A DNA stretch of 47,814 bases. It comes from Verrucomicrobiota bacterium (lineage in GTDB: Bacteria > Verrucomicrobiota > Verrucomicrobiia > Verrucomicrobiales > Verrucomicrobiaceae). The notes beneath the pieces are model-generated. The model saw only the letters and a list, made by a program, of their open reading frames with translations. It was not told where the DNA came from and did no database searches. Both the position numbers and the translations under genes were made by a program. The stretch covers positions 1-47,814 of the forward strand of contig CAUJJC010000052.1 in the NCBI GenBank assembly GCA_963204975.1, written 5' to 3'. Positions within the stretch are counted from its first letter, which is position 1. Each line of letters starts with the position of its first letter. This document shows positions 1-8,753 of the stretch, one piece after another.

Positions 1-1
1 A

Positions 2-397
2 GCTAATCATACCACGCTCTGCGGACGGACGGACAAGCCGGTCAAAGGCTTGATCCAGGATCTGAAGCAGCGCGGATTGCTGGAGGACACGCTGGTGATC
101 TGGGGCGGAGAATTTGGCCGCATGCCGATGAGCGAAAAAGGCACGGGACGTGATCACAATCCCTGGGGCTACACGACGGTGCTCTTCGGGGCTGGGGTGA
201 AGCATGGGCATGTGCATGGAGCGACCGATGAGTTTGGTCTGCGCGCGGTGCAGGACCCCGTGCATGTGAGCGATCTGCACGCGACGATTTTGCACCTGCT
301 GGGCATTGATCACGAGCGGCTGACCTACCGGTTTGAAGGCCTGGATCAGCGCCTCACGGGTGTGGCGGGGAATGTGGTGCGGGGGATTCTGGCTTAG
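2..397 (+). CDS. DUF1501 family protein, 3' part (5' end outside window)
   Basis: This is the C-terminal part of a DUF1501 protein; the reading frame is open to the left edge, so the start lies outside the window. The visible 131 residues contain the family's conserved stretch EFGRMP followed by the GRDHNPWGY segment, then an [16 protein letters not shown] region that resembles the end of the alkaline-phosphatase/sulfatase fold. DUF1501 proteins are abundant in Planctomycetes and Verrucomicrobia, usually carry a Tat signal (not visible here), and are normally paired with DUF1549/DUF1553 proteins. That is the case here: the next gene starts 9 bases downstream on the same strand, so the two are probably one operon. 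The biochemical role of the family is not established; an exported hydrolase acting on sulfated or phosphorylated substrates is only inference. Confidence 0.9.
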   Translation, partial: ANHTTLCGRTDKPVKGLIQDLKQRGLLEDTLVIWGGEFGRMPMSEKGTGRDHNPWGYTTVLFGAGVKHGHVHGATDEFGLRAVQDPVHVSDLHATILHLLGIDHERLTYRFEGLDQRLTGVAGNVVRGILA

Positions 398-406
398 CCG
401 TTCGAG

Positions 407-2305
407 ATGATGAAGAAGGTTGTGTCACAGTTCTTTGTTCGGCTCGCCATCATCGGTGGTCTGGCTGTGCCCCTGCTGTCGGACGCGAAGCCGATTCGCG
501 CCTCGAATGATCCCGTCAAAGATGAACCGCCGATCACGGAGAAAGATCGCGAGCACTGGTCCTTCCGCCCGTTGCTCAGCCCGGAGCCGCCGCAGGTGAA
601 GGCGGCGGATCGTGTGGCCAATGATATTGATCGCTTTGTGCTTCAGCGCTTGGAAGCAAAGAACCTCCAGCTCGCGGCTCCTGCCGATGCGGCCACGCTG
701 ATTCGTCGGCTGAGCTTTGATCTGATCGGCCTTCCGCCCACGCCGGACGAGGTGAAGGCTTTCGAGGCTGGCAGCACGACGGACCCTCGGGCCTATGAGG
801 CGCTAGTGGATCGTCTGCTTTCGATGGATCAATACGGTGAGCACTGGGCTCAGCAGTGGCTGGACTTGGCTCGTTTCGCCGAGACGGATGGCTTTGAGCA
901 TGACCTCGATCGCAAGCAGTCGTGGCAGTTTCGCGATTGGGTGATCAAGGCGCTCAATGCCGACCTGCCGTATGATGACTTCGTGGCCATGCAGATTGCA
1001 GGCGATGAACTGCCGGGTGGCGATGCGGTGGCCACGGGCTTCCTGCTCGCGGGTCCTGACATGCCGGATACCAATTTCCAGGACGAGCGCATGCATCTTC
1101 TGCTCAATGGCATCGCCAGCACCGTGGGAAGTGCTTTCCTCGGGATCACGATTGGTTGTGCGCAGTGCCATGATCATCCGTATGATCCGATCAGCCAGGC
1201 GGACTTCTACCGGCTGCGGGCGTGTTTTGACAATGTGCCCAAGCTGAAGCGGGACAAGCAGCTCGGTCCCACCTTTGTGGAGTCCGGCAAGACGGTGCCG
1301 GTGAGCAAGGTGTGCATCCGTGGCGACCATCATCGCCCTGGGCCAGTGATTCCGGCAGGCTACCCACGCATCGCGAATCCGGCGGGCATCGAGGTGTATT
1401 CGGTGGAGTCGTCGAAGTCCACGGGGCGTCGTGCGGCACTCGCTCGCTGGATCACGCAGCCTACGAACGCGCTCTTCCTCCGCAGCAGCGCCAACCGTCT
1501 TTGGATGAACCACTTCGGTAAGCCGCTCGTGGGCTCGCCGACGGACCTCGGAAATCAAGGTGACAAGCCCACGCATCCTGAGTTGCTCGATTGGCTGGCG
1601 GCTAGGTTGCCGCGTGAAAGGTGGAGTCTCAAAGCGATGCACAAGCTCATCGTGATGAGCGCCACGTATCGACAGGCGGGGGACGTGCAGGGAGTGCCGC
1701 TCGCGGCTGAGGCGGCGGCGGAGCGCACAATGCTCTACGCGCATTTCCCGCGTCGGCGACTCACGGGCGAACAACTGCGTGACGCTATGCTGATGGCGGC
1801 AGGACGGATCAACTGGAAGCAAGGCGGTGAAGGGGTGCGCTTGCCTCTGCCACCGGAAGTGAGCAAGACACTCCTTGAGAAACAGATCAGCATGACGCCT
1901 GATGTGGCGGAGCACGACCGGCGCAGCGTCTATGCCTTTGCTCGGAGGAATCTTCGCTACCCGTTGTTCGATGTGTTTGACCGGCCGGATGCCTTGATGA
2001 GCTGTGGTCGGCGCAGCGAATCGACGACGGCTCCGCAGTCGCTGATGCTCTTCAATTCGGCCTTCAGCCTGAGCATGGCCACCTCGCTCGCAGATGTAGT
2101 GACCACCATCGCGGGCACCGAGCCCGAGAGCGTGGTCCAGGCGGCCATCTGGCGCTGCTACGGTCGAGCACCGCAGCCGCAGGAACTCATGATGGGTCGC
2201 GACTTCCTCGAAAAGCAAACCGCTCTCACGGGCACGTGGCGCGAGGCCTTGACGGACTACTGCCTTGCGCTGCTGAATGCGAACGCGTTCTGCTACGTGG
2301 ATTGA
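407..2305 (+). CDS. DUF1549/DUF1553 (PSD1-type) protein with a CxxCH motif
   Basis: A 632-residue protein with an N-terminal hydrophobic segment (about residues 6-25, VRLAIIGGLAVPLLS) that looks like a signal peptide. A DUF1549 region follows, with the typical IDRFVLQRLEAKNL and LIRRLSFDLIGLPPTPDEV segments. It contains GCAQCHDHPYDPI, where Cys251, Cys254 and His255 form a CxxCH motif like a c-type heme site. The C-terminal half is DUF1553, with RLWMNHFGKPLV, LLDWLAARL and RRRLTGEQLRDAML. Many relatives are 800-1,100 residues long and carry a separate cytochrome (PSCyt1) and sometimes carbohydrate-binding domains; this copy lacks them, so it is a short form. It follows the DUF1501 gene by 9 bases. 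Its 3' end overlaps the convergent zinc-peptidase gene by 13 bases. Start chosen at the first of two adjacent ATG codons. Confidence 0.9.
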   Translation: MMKKVVSQFFVRLAIIGGLAVPLLSDAKPIRASNDPVKDEPPITEKDREHWSFRPLLSPEPPQVKAADRVANDIDRFVLQRLEAKNLQLAAPADAATLIRRLSFDLIGLPPTPDEVKAFEAGSTTDPRAYEALVDRLLSMDQYGEHWAQQWLDLARFAETDGFEHDLDRKQSWQFRDWVIKALNADLPYDDFVAMQIAGDELPGGDAVATGFLLAGPDMPDTNFQDERMHLLLNGIASTVGSAFLGITIGCAQCHDHPYDPISQADFYRLRACFDNVPKLKRDKQLGPTFVESGKTVPVSKVCIRGDHHRPGPVIPAGYPRIANPAGIEVYSVESSKSTGRRAALARWITQPTNALFLRSSANRLWMNHFGKPLVGSPTDLGNQGDKPTHPELLDWLAARLPRERWSLKAMHKLIVMSATYRQAGDVQGVPLAAEAAAERTMLYAHFPRRRLTGEQLRDAMLMAAGRINWKQGGEGVRLPLPPEVSKTLLEKQISMTPDVAEHDRRSVYAFARRNLRYPLFDVFDRPDALMSCGRRSESTTAPQSLMLFNSAFSLSMATSLADVVTTIAGTEPESVVQAAIWRCYGRAPQPQELMMGRDFLEKQTALTGTWREALTDYCLALLNANAFCYVD

Positions 2306-3012
2306 GGTCCGTCTTCCTTCTTGGTAGGTCGGGCGCTGCTGGTGCCGGGCAGGGCGCTGAGGAAGAAGTAACGGGGCGAGCTGAGGATGTCGCCCACCTC
2401 ACGAATCGCGACCGAGCCAAGGATTTCGCGGAGCTTGTCCATAGCATCCGGGTAACGCTCCAGGCGATCATCCAGCCAGTTGAGCAGACGCTTGTTGGCA
2501 TTGAACTCGACGGCCAGGGTGCCGATGTTGAGCAGCAGCACGATGGCACAGACGCCAGCGAACATCATGAGGCTGACGCGGGCAGGCCGCCGCATGAACA
2601 AGGTCATGGCGACTGCTCCGATGCCAGCAGCCATGGGCATGTAGCGGGTGAGGCTGATACAGGTGCGCCGCCAGGTGAGCGCGGCCTTGTCATCGCCAGC
2701 CTGTAGGGCGTGAGCGGCCTCGTGAAGGGCGAGAGCCCAGGCGGCGAGGTCTTTGCCATCAAAGGTCTCTGGGCGCAGGAAAAGCCGTCGCCTGCCTGGA
2801 TCGAAGTAGTCACTCACCACGCTCGTGTGGCGAAGGATCTGCACGTCGCTAGCTTCGTGAGAGGCGAGGAACTCCGCAGCGATGTCGGCCCCGGTTTTGT
2901 TGATGGGTGCCTGCACGCGTCGTCCGCGCTCCATGTTTTGCTGGAAGCGACCGGCGGCATAGCGTGCGGCGGCGTAGCCTGCGATGGCGACGAAGATGAG
3001 GACGAAGATCAT
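2293..3012 (-). CDS. Membrane zinc metallopeptidase, YugP type
   Basis: A 239-residue protein of the YugP/COG2738 zinc-peptidase family. An N-terminal membrane helix (residues 1-20) is followed by the SDYFDPGRRRLFLRPETF segment characteristic of the family. The zinc site LHEAAHALQ has the HExxH residues His97, Glu98 and His101. Two further hydrophobic segments follow at about 125-140 and 150-170. After them comes VEFNANKRLLNWL, whose glutamate is in the position of the third zinc ligand of the family. It is expected to sit in the cytoplasmic membrane; its natural substrate is unknown. It is convergent with the PSD1-type gene, with a 13-base tail overlap, and lies downstream of the NlpC/P60 lipoprotein gene on the same strand with a 56-base gap. 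Confidence 0.88.
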   Translation of the reverse strand: MIFVLIFVAIAGYAAARYAAGRFQQNMERGRRVQAPINKTGADIAAEFLASHEASDVQILRHTSVVSDYFDPGRRRLFLRPETFDGKDLAAWALALHEAAHALQAGDDKAALTWRRTCISLTRYMPMAAGIGAVAMTLFMRRPARVSLMMFAGVCAIVLLLNIGTLAVEFNANKRLLNWLDDRLERYPDAMDKLREILGSVAIREVGDILSSPRYFFLSALPGTSSARPTKKEDGPQST

Positions 3013-3068
3013 GCGCGGCCATGATGGCGGCGAAGTGGATCAGGCGCAACGGCGTGAACGCGGCCGAC

Positions 3069-3584
3069 TCAGAGCCCCTCGGGGTGCCGTGCCTTGAAGC
3101 CGCGCAGGCTTCGCGAGTCCGTGGTCCAGCGCGGGCCTTTGTCTCGTCCGCTCGCGCTCGAGGTGTCAAGGCGGAGGCCGGCGACGACCACGAAGGCGTG
3201 ACCGTCCTTCGCATACACCGTCACCCATTCGCCTTCACCCTTCTCGCCGAAGCGGCGCAGCTCATCAGAGGTGGTGGGACGATTCAGCAGTCCGGCATGG
3301 TGCAGGACGTAGCTGACGGCTCCCGAGCAGTCGTAGCCTGTGTCCTCGATCTTCCCGTGGCCGCCGCCCCAGCGGTAGGGCTTGTCTTTGATCTTGTTGC
3401 CCGCAGCGATCATCTTCATCACGGGCTCGGGCATGTTAGCGGGCGGCACGGCCTGATCTTTGAGGAGCAAGCTGGTCTTGCCGTTTTCATAGTTGTAGGT
3501 CCAGACACGAGGACCCGAGGAGCACTGCACCAGGAGCAGACTGGTGCCCAGAAGCAGCAGGAGGCGAAGGGTGATGGCAGGCAT
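3069..3584 (-). CDS. NlpC/P60-family lipoprotein
   Basis: A 171-residue exported lipoprotein. The signal peptide ends in the lipobox LLVQC, with Cys21 as the lipidation site. The rest is an NlpC/P60-type cysteine peptidase domain: PYRWGGGHG precedes the nucleophile region YDCSGAVSYVL (Cys86), and the catalytic histidine is probably His129 in KDGHAFVVVAGLRLDTS. Family members cleave peptide cross-links in peptidoglycan, so a wall-remodelling role at the outer or inner membrane is likely but inferred. It is small for the family, with little beyond the catalytic core. The gene is divergent from queE, with 77 bases between them, and upstream of the YugP-type peptidase gene. Confidence 0.85.
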   Translation of the reverse strand: MPAITLRLLLLLGTSLLLVQCSSGPRVWTYNYENGKTSLLLKDQAVPPANMPEPVMKMIAAGNKIKDKPYRWGGGHGKIEDTGYDCSGAVSYVLHHAGLLNRPTTSDELRRFGEKGEGEWVTVYAKDGHAFVVVAGLRLDTSSASGRDKGPRWTTDSRSLRGFKARHPEGL

Positions 3585-3661
3585 GGATGAAATTTAACAC
3601 ATCCGAAATAATCTAGGCAACCTTTTCGTGACGCTCCGCTCCGGCGTGCTAGCGATGGCGG

Positions 3662-4351
3662 ATGTTGATCTCGGAGATCTTTTACTCCGTTCAGGGCGAG
3701 GGCACGTTGGTGGGCACGCCCTCCGTTTTTGTGCGCACGTCTGGCTGCAATCTTCGCTGCCGGTGGTGTGACACTCCGTATGCTTCCTGGCGGCCCGAGG
3801 GCACGGAGATGTCCGTCGATGAAATCCTGGCCGCCGTGCTCGTGCATCCCACGCGGTTTGTCGTCGTCACGGGTGGGGAGCCGATGATTGCCAAGGCGAT
3901 GCCAGACCTGCTTTCGAGACTGCGCCGTGCGGGGAAGCACATCACGATCGAAACCGCCGGCACGGTGCTTCCCGAGGGTGTGGCCTGCGATCTCGTCAGC
4001 CTGAGCCCGAAGCTGAGCAACTCAACGCCGGGGACCGAGGCCGGAGCCTGGGTGCAGCGGCATGAGGACACGCGTTCTCGGCCATCCGTCCTGCGTGCTT
4101 GGTGCGAGGCCTATGACTACCAGTTGAAGTTCGTGATCTCGACAACGGAAGATTTGACGGAGGCGCAGAGCGTAGTCGCTAGCATCGGGCTGCCGATCCC
4201 GCCGGAAAAGGTGCTGCTGATGCCCGAGGGCACGAGCGCCGAGGCGATTCAATCACGCACCAGCTTGCTGGTCGAGGCCTGCAAGGACTATGGCTACCGC
4301 TACAGTCCACGGCTGCACATTGATCTCTTTGGCAATCGGCGCGGCACCTGA
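3662..4351 (+). CDS. queE: 7-carboxy-7-deazaguanine synthase QueE
   Basis: A 229-residue radical SAM enzyme that converts 6-carboxytetrahydropterin to 7-carboxy-7-deazaguanine in the pathway to queuosine and related deazapurines. It begins ISEIFYSVQGEGTLVGTPSVFVRTSGC, typical of QueE. The cluster motif is CxxxCxxC with Cys29, Cys33 and Cys36 (CNLRCRWC). The SAM-binding TGGEPM motif lies near residue 80, and LSPKLSNS near residue 117 matches the family. No other queuosine gene is nearby, so it stands alone here. An ATG seven bases upstream is out of frame; the chosen ATG gives the standard N-terminus. I looked for a preQ1-type riboswitch in the short leader and did not see one. Confidence 0.95.
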   Translation: MLISEIFYSVQGEGTLVGTPSVFVRTSGCNLRCRWCDTPYASWRPEGTEMSVDEILAAVLVHPTRFVVVTGGEPMIAKAMPDLLSRLRRAGKHITIETAGTVLPEGVACDLVSLSPKLSNSTPGTEAGAWVQRHEDTRSRPSVLRAWCEAYDYQLKFVISTTEDLTEAQSVVASIGLPIPPEKVLLMPEGTSAEAIQSRTSLLVEACKDYGYRYSPRLHIDLFGNRRGT

Positions 4352-4509
4352 GCTGGCGCACGAAGACTGGAAGCTCCAGCGGCTAGCATCCAGCGCATTT
4401 CCTCGATTATCCATATTTTAGCTTTGATTTTAACATCAGCTAATTATCATCGGCCCAGATTCTGCGGCCACGCCGCCCCTTGTTTCACCCTCTGCCTCCC
4501 AGTCCTACC

Positions 4510-5232
4510 ATGCAGTTCGTCTTCCCTACCAGTCTCAATCTCGGCCGTGAAACCGGAGAAGGCTTTCATCAGGAACTCCTGCGTGGGCTCACGCACAAGC
4601 TGAACAACCTGCTCGCCGTCATCCAAGGCTTCAGCAGCCTCATCCTCATGAATGAGGACACGGACCCCGGCGTGCTGGAGAACGTGGGCCACATCAAGGA
4701 AGCCTCCGTCAACATGTCCGCCCTCAGCGAGCGCATTCGTGGCGCTGGTGGTTGTGCCAAGGTGAGTCCGCAGCCCCTGGTGGTGAGCGATTATCTGAAT
4801 GTGGTCGATGGCACGGTGCGTGAGCCGTTTACCAAGGCAGGCGTGCCGCTGGACATCGAAGTGCAGCCCGGTCTGCCACCGGTCCTGGTCGATCCCACGA
4901 AGTTCAAAGACATCTTGATCGAGCTGCTCAAGAACGCCGCCGAAGCCGCTCAGAAAGGCAATGGTCGCGCCTTGCTCCGCGTTTGTGGCCCAGGTGTGAT
5001 CACTCCAGCGCAGGAGCGTCGTGTGGACATCCTTGTTAGCAACACGGGCTCCAGCATTGCCCCCGAAAAGCTCTCCGAAGTCTTTCGGCCCTTCACCGGC
5101 AGCAAGAACAGCAACCACCTGGGCCTGGGCCTGACCATCGCCGCGATGCTGTCCCATCAGATGAATCTCCAGCTCGGCGTGCATTCTGAAAACTTCACTA
5201 CGACCTTCTGGCTGAGCTGCCCGATGGCGTGA
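4510..5232 (+). CDS. Soluble histidine-kinase-like protein
   Basis: A 240-residue protein consisting almost only of a histidine kinase core. The probable phospho-acceptor lies in ELLRGLTHKLNNLLAVIQGF (H-box, near residue 30). The ATPase part has an N-box (LIELLKNAAEAA), a G1-like element SNTGSSIAPE in which the usual aspartate is asparagine, an F-box FRPF, and a G2 box HLGLGLTIA. There is no membrane segment and no obvious sensor domain, so it is cytoplasmic and probably receives its signal through a partner. No response regulator gene is adjacent. A TTG 30 bases upstream would add ten residues; the ATG at 4510 is preferred. The altered G1 residue may weaken ATP binding or mark a kinase with phosphatase or scaffold function; this is inference. 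Confidence 0.78.
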   Translation: MQFVFPTSLNLGRETGEGFHQELLRGLTHKLNNLLAVIQGFSSLILMNEDTDPGVLENVGHIKEASVNMSALSERIRGAGGCAKVSPQPLVVSDYLNVVDGTVREPFTKAGVPLDIEVQPGLPPVLVDPTKFKDILIELLKNAAEAAQKGNGRALLRVCGPGVITPAQERRVDILVSNTGSSIAPEKLSEVFRPFTGSKNSNHLGLGLTIAAMLSHQMNLQLGVHSENFTTTFWLSCPMA

Positions 5233-5365
5233 AGTGGCGGTTGCTTGTGAGGATTTGCTGGCGCATAGGCAGGAGCGGCTCTCCAGACTCGATGGGCGGC
5301 CCCGGCGTTGAACCGTCGGGATTTTGCATTCAGTCCCATCCGTCTTCCGCTTTTTTAGTTATTCC

Positions 5366-6727
5366 ATGAGGTTACGCAATCTGACTCGTCGGCTCGAAAT
5401 CGGTGCCAACTCCTACCTTTTCGAATCGTCCGACGGCTACCGCTTTGTAATCGACGCCGGGATGCACCCCAAGGCCGAAGGGCGGCAGGCCATGCCGGAC
5501 TTTGATTCCGTGCCAGCCGACAGCCTGGACGCGATTCTTTTGTCCCACGCGCACCACGACCATCTGGGCGCGCTTCCCGTGCTTCAGCGATCCCATCCAA
5601 ATGCGCCGGTGTTCATGACCGAGTTCACGGGTGAAGTCTCCGATGCCATGCTGCACAACTCGGTCAACGTGATGACCAAGCAGCGGGAAGAGGCGGGACT
5701 CGGCGAAATGCCCTTCTTCAACCATCGAGAGGTAGAATCGCTTCGCCGTAGCTGGACCTACGTGGAGTTGAAGCGCGCCTTTGAGCTGCCTGATTCCGAC
5801 ATCGAGTGCCGCTTTCACGATGCAGGACACATCGTTGGCTCCGCCGGCATCCAGATTACTGAGAACGGCAAGAGCCTGCTCTACACTGGCGATGTGAATT
5901 TTGAGTCCCAGACCATCTGCCTGCCTGCCGACTTCCCCAAAAAGGGCATCGACGTGCTCATCATGGAGACCACCCGCGGCGACTATCAACGTCCTGCCAG
6001 CTACTCCCGGCGCTCGGAGAAAGAGCGGCTGGGGCAGGTGATTCGGGAAACCCATGAAGCAGGTGGCTCCGTGTTGATCCCCGTCTTCGCCCTCGGCAAG
6101 ACCCAGGAAGTCATGGTCATGCTGCACGAGCTGTATCTCAATGATTTGATCCCTGAGATGCCGCTCTTCATTGGCGGCCTCAGCACCAAGATCACCGTCC
6201 TGCACGACAAGTATTGCACCAGCACCCGGCGCAACTACTCCAGCTTCATGCTCCTTGATGACATCGATATTCTCGTGCCGTCGAGTGGTCGCAGACGGCG
6301 GGACATCTCCTATCAGCCCAAGTGCATCTTCGCTTTGAGCAGCGGCATGATGTCCGCAAAGACCACGAGCAATGGCTTCGCCCAGACCTTCCTGGACAAT
6401 CCTCGGAACACGGTCGCCTTCGTCGGCTACACCGATCCTGAGTCCCCTGGCTACAAGGTGCGCCATGCCAAGAAGGGCCAGCAAGTCGTGCTCGATTCTG
6501 ACAAGCCACCCGTCACCGTGAATGCTCGCATCGAGAGCTTCGACTTCAGTGCCCACGCGCCCCGCGAGGACCTCCTCGACTACGCCGTGAAACTGAAACC
6601 CAAGAAAATTCTCCTCGTCCATGGAGACGAGCCCGCGCAGCTCTGGTTCGAAAACCAGTTCAAAGCTCAACTGCCCACCACCGAAGTGATCCGGCCCTTC
6701 CCTGGGACGTGGTTTGATTTGTGGTGA
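5366..6727 (+). CDS. Beta-CASP metallo-beta-lactamase RNase (CPSF73-like)
   Basis: A 453-residue MBL-fold nuclease. The zinc motif SHAHHDHLG lies at residues 60-68, with the HxHxDH residues His61, His63, Asp65 and His66. Further metal ligands are in HDAGHIVGSA and YTGDVN. The beta-CASP insertion follows, with METTRGD, then VLIPVFALGKTQEVM, and the late motifs FDFSAHAPRED and LLVHGDEPAQLWF. This order is that of the RNA-processing exonucleases related to CPSF73 and bacterial RNase J-like or YSH1-type proteins, so a role in RNA maturation or decay in the cytoplasm is likely. A TTG start 42 bases upstream is possible, but the ATG at 5366 gives the normal N-terminus. The gene ends 17 bases before the convergent cyclic-nucleotide-binding gene. 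Confidence 0.92.
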   Translation: MRLRNLTRRLEIGANSYLFESSDGYRFVIDAGMHPKAEGRQAMPDFDSVPADSLDAILLSHAHHDHLGALPVLQRSHPNAPVFMTEFTGEVSDAMLHNSVNVMTKQREEAGLGEMPFFNHREVESLRRSWTYVELKRAFELPDSDIECRFHDAGHIVGSAGIQITENGKSLLYTGDVNFESQTICLPADFPKKGIDVLIMETTRGDYQRPASYSRRSEKERLGQVIRETHEAGGSVLIPVFALGKTQEVMVMLHELYLNDLIPEMPLFIGGLSTKITVLHDKYCTSTRRNYSSFMLLDDIDILVPSSGRRRRDISYQPKCIFALSSGMMSAKTTSNGFAQTFLDNPRNTVAFVGYTDPESPGYKVRHAKKGQQVVLDSDKPPVTVNARIESFDFSAHAPREDLLDYAVKLKPKKILLVHGDEPAQLWFENQFKAQLPTTEVIRPFPGTWFDLW

Positions 6728-6744
6728 TGACGAAGGCGTGAAGG

Positions 6745-7464
6745 CTAGCGCTTCTTCTTGGCCGCTTTCTTGGCTTTGCGCGCCGCCTTCGCGGGAGGCG
6801 CTTTCTTGGCCACGACGGGACGCGCTTGCTTCTTCGCAGGCTTGGCTTTGACCTTCTTCGTCGCCTTCTTGGCTGCTACTGGAACTTTCGCCTTCGCAGG
6901 CTTCGATGGGGCGGACTTCTTTGCTTTGGCTGGCTTTGCGGCCTTGGGTGCTGCTTGTGGTTTGGGACCTTGAGCATGAATAGCAGCCAGCTCTTTCTCC
7001 AATTCGGCCAGACGACGCGAGGTCGAGTCTAGCTTCTTGGCGATGAGCCGGGCCACGAACTCGAATAGAGAGGCGTGGAAGGCGGGATCTTCGTCGCGAG
7101 GATGGATGTCCTGGAGGAATTTCTGGTCCACGGCGAGGCAGACGGCCTTCGAGGCGGCGACCACGGAGGCGAGGCGCTTGTCGTGATTGACCAGGGCGAG
7201 TTCGCCAAAGACTTCTCCTGCGCGGGTGATGCTGGCGACGGGCTTGTTGCCCACGCGGACATCGAGCTGGCCGCTGAGCAGGATGTAGAAACGGGAGTCG
7301 ATCGTGCCTTCCTTGATAATCGCATCGCCCACGTCGCACTGGAGGAGGTTGCTGGAGTTCAGCACGTCATCGAGTTGCTCGTCGGAAAAGCTGTTGAGGA
7401 AAGGAACGGCCTGGAGGGCCGCCGGGCGGGCACCATCTTCGGGAATGTAGGCAAATTCTTTCAT
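6745..7464 (-). CDS. Cyclic nucleotide-binding-domain protein with lysine/alanine-rich tail
   Basis: A 239-residue protein. Residues 18-120 form a cNMP-binding domain with the phosphate-binding-cassette region RAGEVFGELALVNHDKRLAS (residues 81-100), which retains the family's FGELAL. Residues 135-165 are predicted helical and may form a coiled coil (RLIAKKLDSTSRRLAELEKEL). Residues 168-239 are almost only lysine, alanine, proline and valine, like histone H1 or PhaF-type tails, and should bind nucleic acid non-specifically. There is no helix-turn-helix domain between the two parts as in CRP, so it is not a classical CRP-family regulator. An upstream in-frame extension to 7596 exists but the ATG at 7464 starts at the domain. 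It may link a cyclic nucleotide signal to nucleoid binding; that is inference. Confidence 0.85.
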   Translation of the reverse strand: MKEFAYIPEDGARPAALQAVPFLNSFSDEQLDDVLNSSNLLQCDVGDAIIKEGTIDSRFYILLSGQLDVRVGNKPVASITRAGEVFGELALVNHDKRLASVVAASKAVCLAVDQKFLQDIHPRDEDPAFHASLFEFVARLIAKKLDSTSRRLAELEKELAAIHAQGPKPQAAPKAAKPAKAKKSAPSKPAKAKVPVAAKKATKKVKAKPAKKQARPVVAKKAPPAKAARKAKKAAKKKR

Positions 7465-7519
7465 AGTCTGGGAGGGACAGCACGAGGCTGCCAGAAGTGG
7501 GGAAGATTGAACAGAATAT

Positions 7520-8485
7520 TTATTTGGCAGCAGGGGCTGCGGGTTGTGATGACCAAAATACTTCGGGCGGTTGCAGGTCCTTGCCTTCATCATCAAAGCG
7601 AGTGCCGATTTCCTGGAGCGGCAGCGCGCGGGCGATGTCCAGTCCCGCTTTGATATTGGCTGGTGTGAAAACGAGGCGCGTGAGGGCCATGCCTTTGAGT
7701 GGCGTGAGATCAGAAACGGGCGTTTCCGCGATGTGGAGGCGTTGCAAGGCGGTGCCGGTCAACGGGCTGAGATCCTTCACCTTTGTGCGGTGCAGGGTGA
7801 GGCTCACAAGCGGCACGGTGCGCAGCGGCGCAATGTCTTCCACAGGGCAGCCGGTGAGCCATAGCATGTGAAGATTGGGGCACTTCGCCAGGGCGCTCAG
7901 GTCAGACACTTGAGAACCAACGAGGTTGAGTTCCGTGATGGAGGCACCTTCGAGGCCATCGAGTTTGCTGACGGGGGTGCCGCTGAGGTAGATCTTTTCA
8001 ATTGGAGCACCACGCAGTGGAGTGAGATCGGTGACGCGTGTCCGTTCCAGCATGATCTCGCGGATGGGCAGGCCTTTGAGCGGGCTGAGGTCGCCCACAT
8101 TCGTGCCGCTCAGATCAATCGCCATGATGGGAATGCCAGCGAAGCCGCGGAGGTTGTCCACCTTCTGATCGTGGAGGTCGATGGCGATGGGGACCCCGTT
8201 CTCAATGCTGAACTGGGCTCCGCCCTCGTAGGCGCTGTTGTAGTGCTTGATCTCGCTGTGCAGGAGTTCCTCGGTCCAGAAGATCTTGCGATACTCCGTG
8301 GCGGGTTTTGCGGGAGAGGGCTCGGGAGTTGAGGTGGGGGAAGCTATTGCCGCAGGAGTCGTCGCAGGTGCGGCTGGCGCAGCGGGAATGGGGGTAGGTG
8401 CGCTCGATGCGGGGGCGGGCTTGTCATCGCAAGAGGCGAGCAGAAGCAGGGCAGGCAAAACCTTGAAAGCGTGAGCACATGTCAT
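7520..8485 (-). CDS. Leucine-rich-repeat lipoprotein
   Basis: A 321-residue protein with a lipoprotein signal peptide ending LLLASC, followed by a proline/alanine-rich linker of about 60 residues and then roughly nine leucine-rich repeats of about 22 residues. Repeat cores read like IMAIDLSGTNVGDLSPLKGLP, IEKIYLSGTPVSKLDGL and LVSLTLHRTKVKDLSPLTG. The last 40 residues leave the repeat pattern. LRR lipoproteins of this kind are surface proteins in PVC bacteria and are presumed to bind other proteins; no ligand can be named. The ATG at 8485 is chosen because it begins the signal peptide; an upstream extension to 8602 is not supported. It is upstream of the cyclic-nucleotide-binding gene on the same strand, with a 55-base gap. 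Confidence 0.82.
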   Translation of the reverse strand: MTCAHAFKVLPALLLLASCDDKPAPASSAPTPIPAAPAAPATTPAAIASPTSTPEPSPAKPATEYRKIFWTEELLHSEIKHYNSAYEGGAQFSIENGVPIAIDLHDQKVDNLRGFAGIPIMAIDLSGTNVGDLSPLKGLPIREIMLERTRVTDLTPLRGAPIEKIYLSGTPVSKLDGLEGASITELNLVGSQVSDLSALAKCPNLHMLWLTGCPVEDIAPLRTVPLVSLTLHRTKVKDLSPLTGTALQRLHIAETPVSDLTPLKGMALTRLVFTPANIKAGLDIARALPLQEIGTRFDDEGKDLQPPEVFWSSQPAAPAAK

Positions 8486-8753
8486 GCCTCTGGAATCATG
8501 GAAACACAGGCAAGGCGCAAGCATTAAGTCAGCGGCGATGCAACGATCAGGTGCCGGGTGCGGATGTATCTTGCCTAGCAAACTCTGCACAATGATGAGC
8601 AATCTGTGAAGGAACGACGGCCCGTCTCAATCGTCTTAACCGATGGCAGAGGCGGTGGCCGACCTCGTCTTTGCTCCAGGATGTGATGCGCATCCTCTCT
8701 CGCGGTGCCGGCAATCAACTGCATTTCCACATCTTCCCACTGGAACCACCGCC

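Noticed and set aside
803..2218. Long minus-strand open frame opposite the PSD1-type gene
   Set aside because: It has a shadow composition rich in His, Arg and Leu, no domain, and lies fully inside a well-supported gene on the other strand.
3585..3661. preQ1-type riboswitch before queE
   Set aside because: No stem followed by an A-rich tail of the right form is visible in the 77-base leader.
5372..7339. 655-codon minus-strand frame
   Set aside because: It is antisense to the beta-CASP gene and crosses into the cNMP-binding gene in another frame. The protein is low-complexity without family features, a consequence of high G+C.
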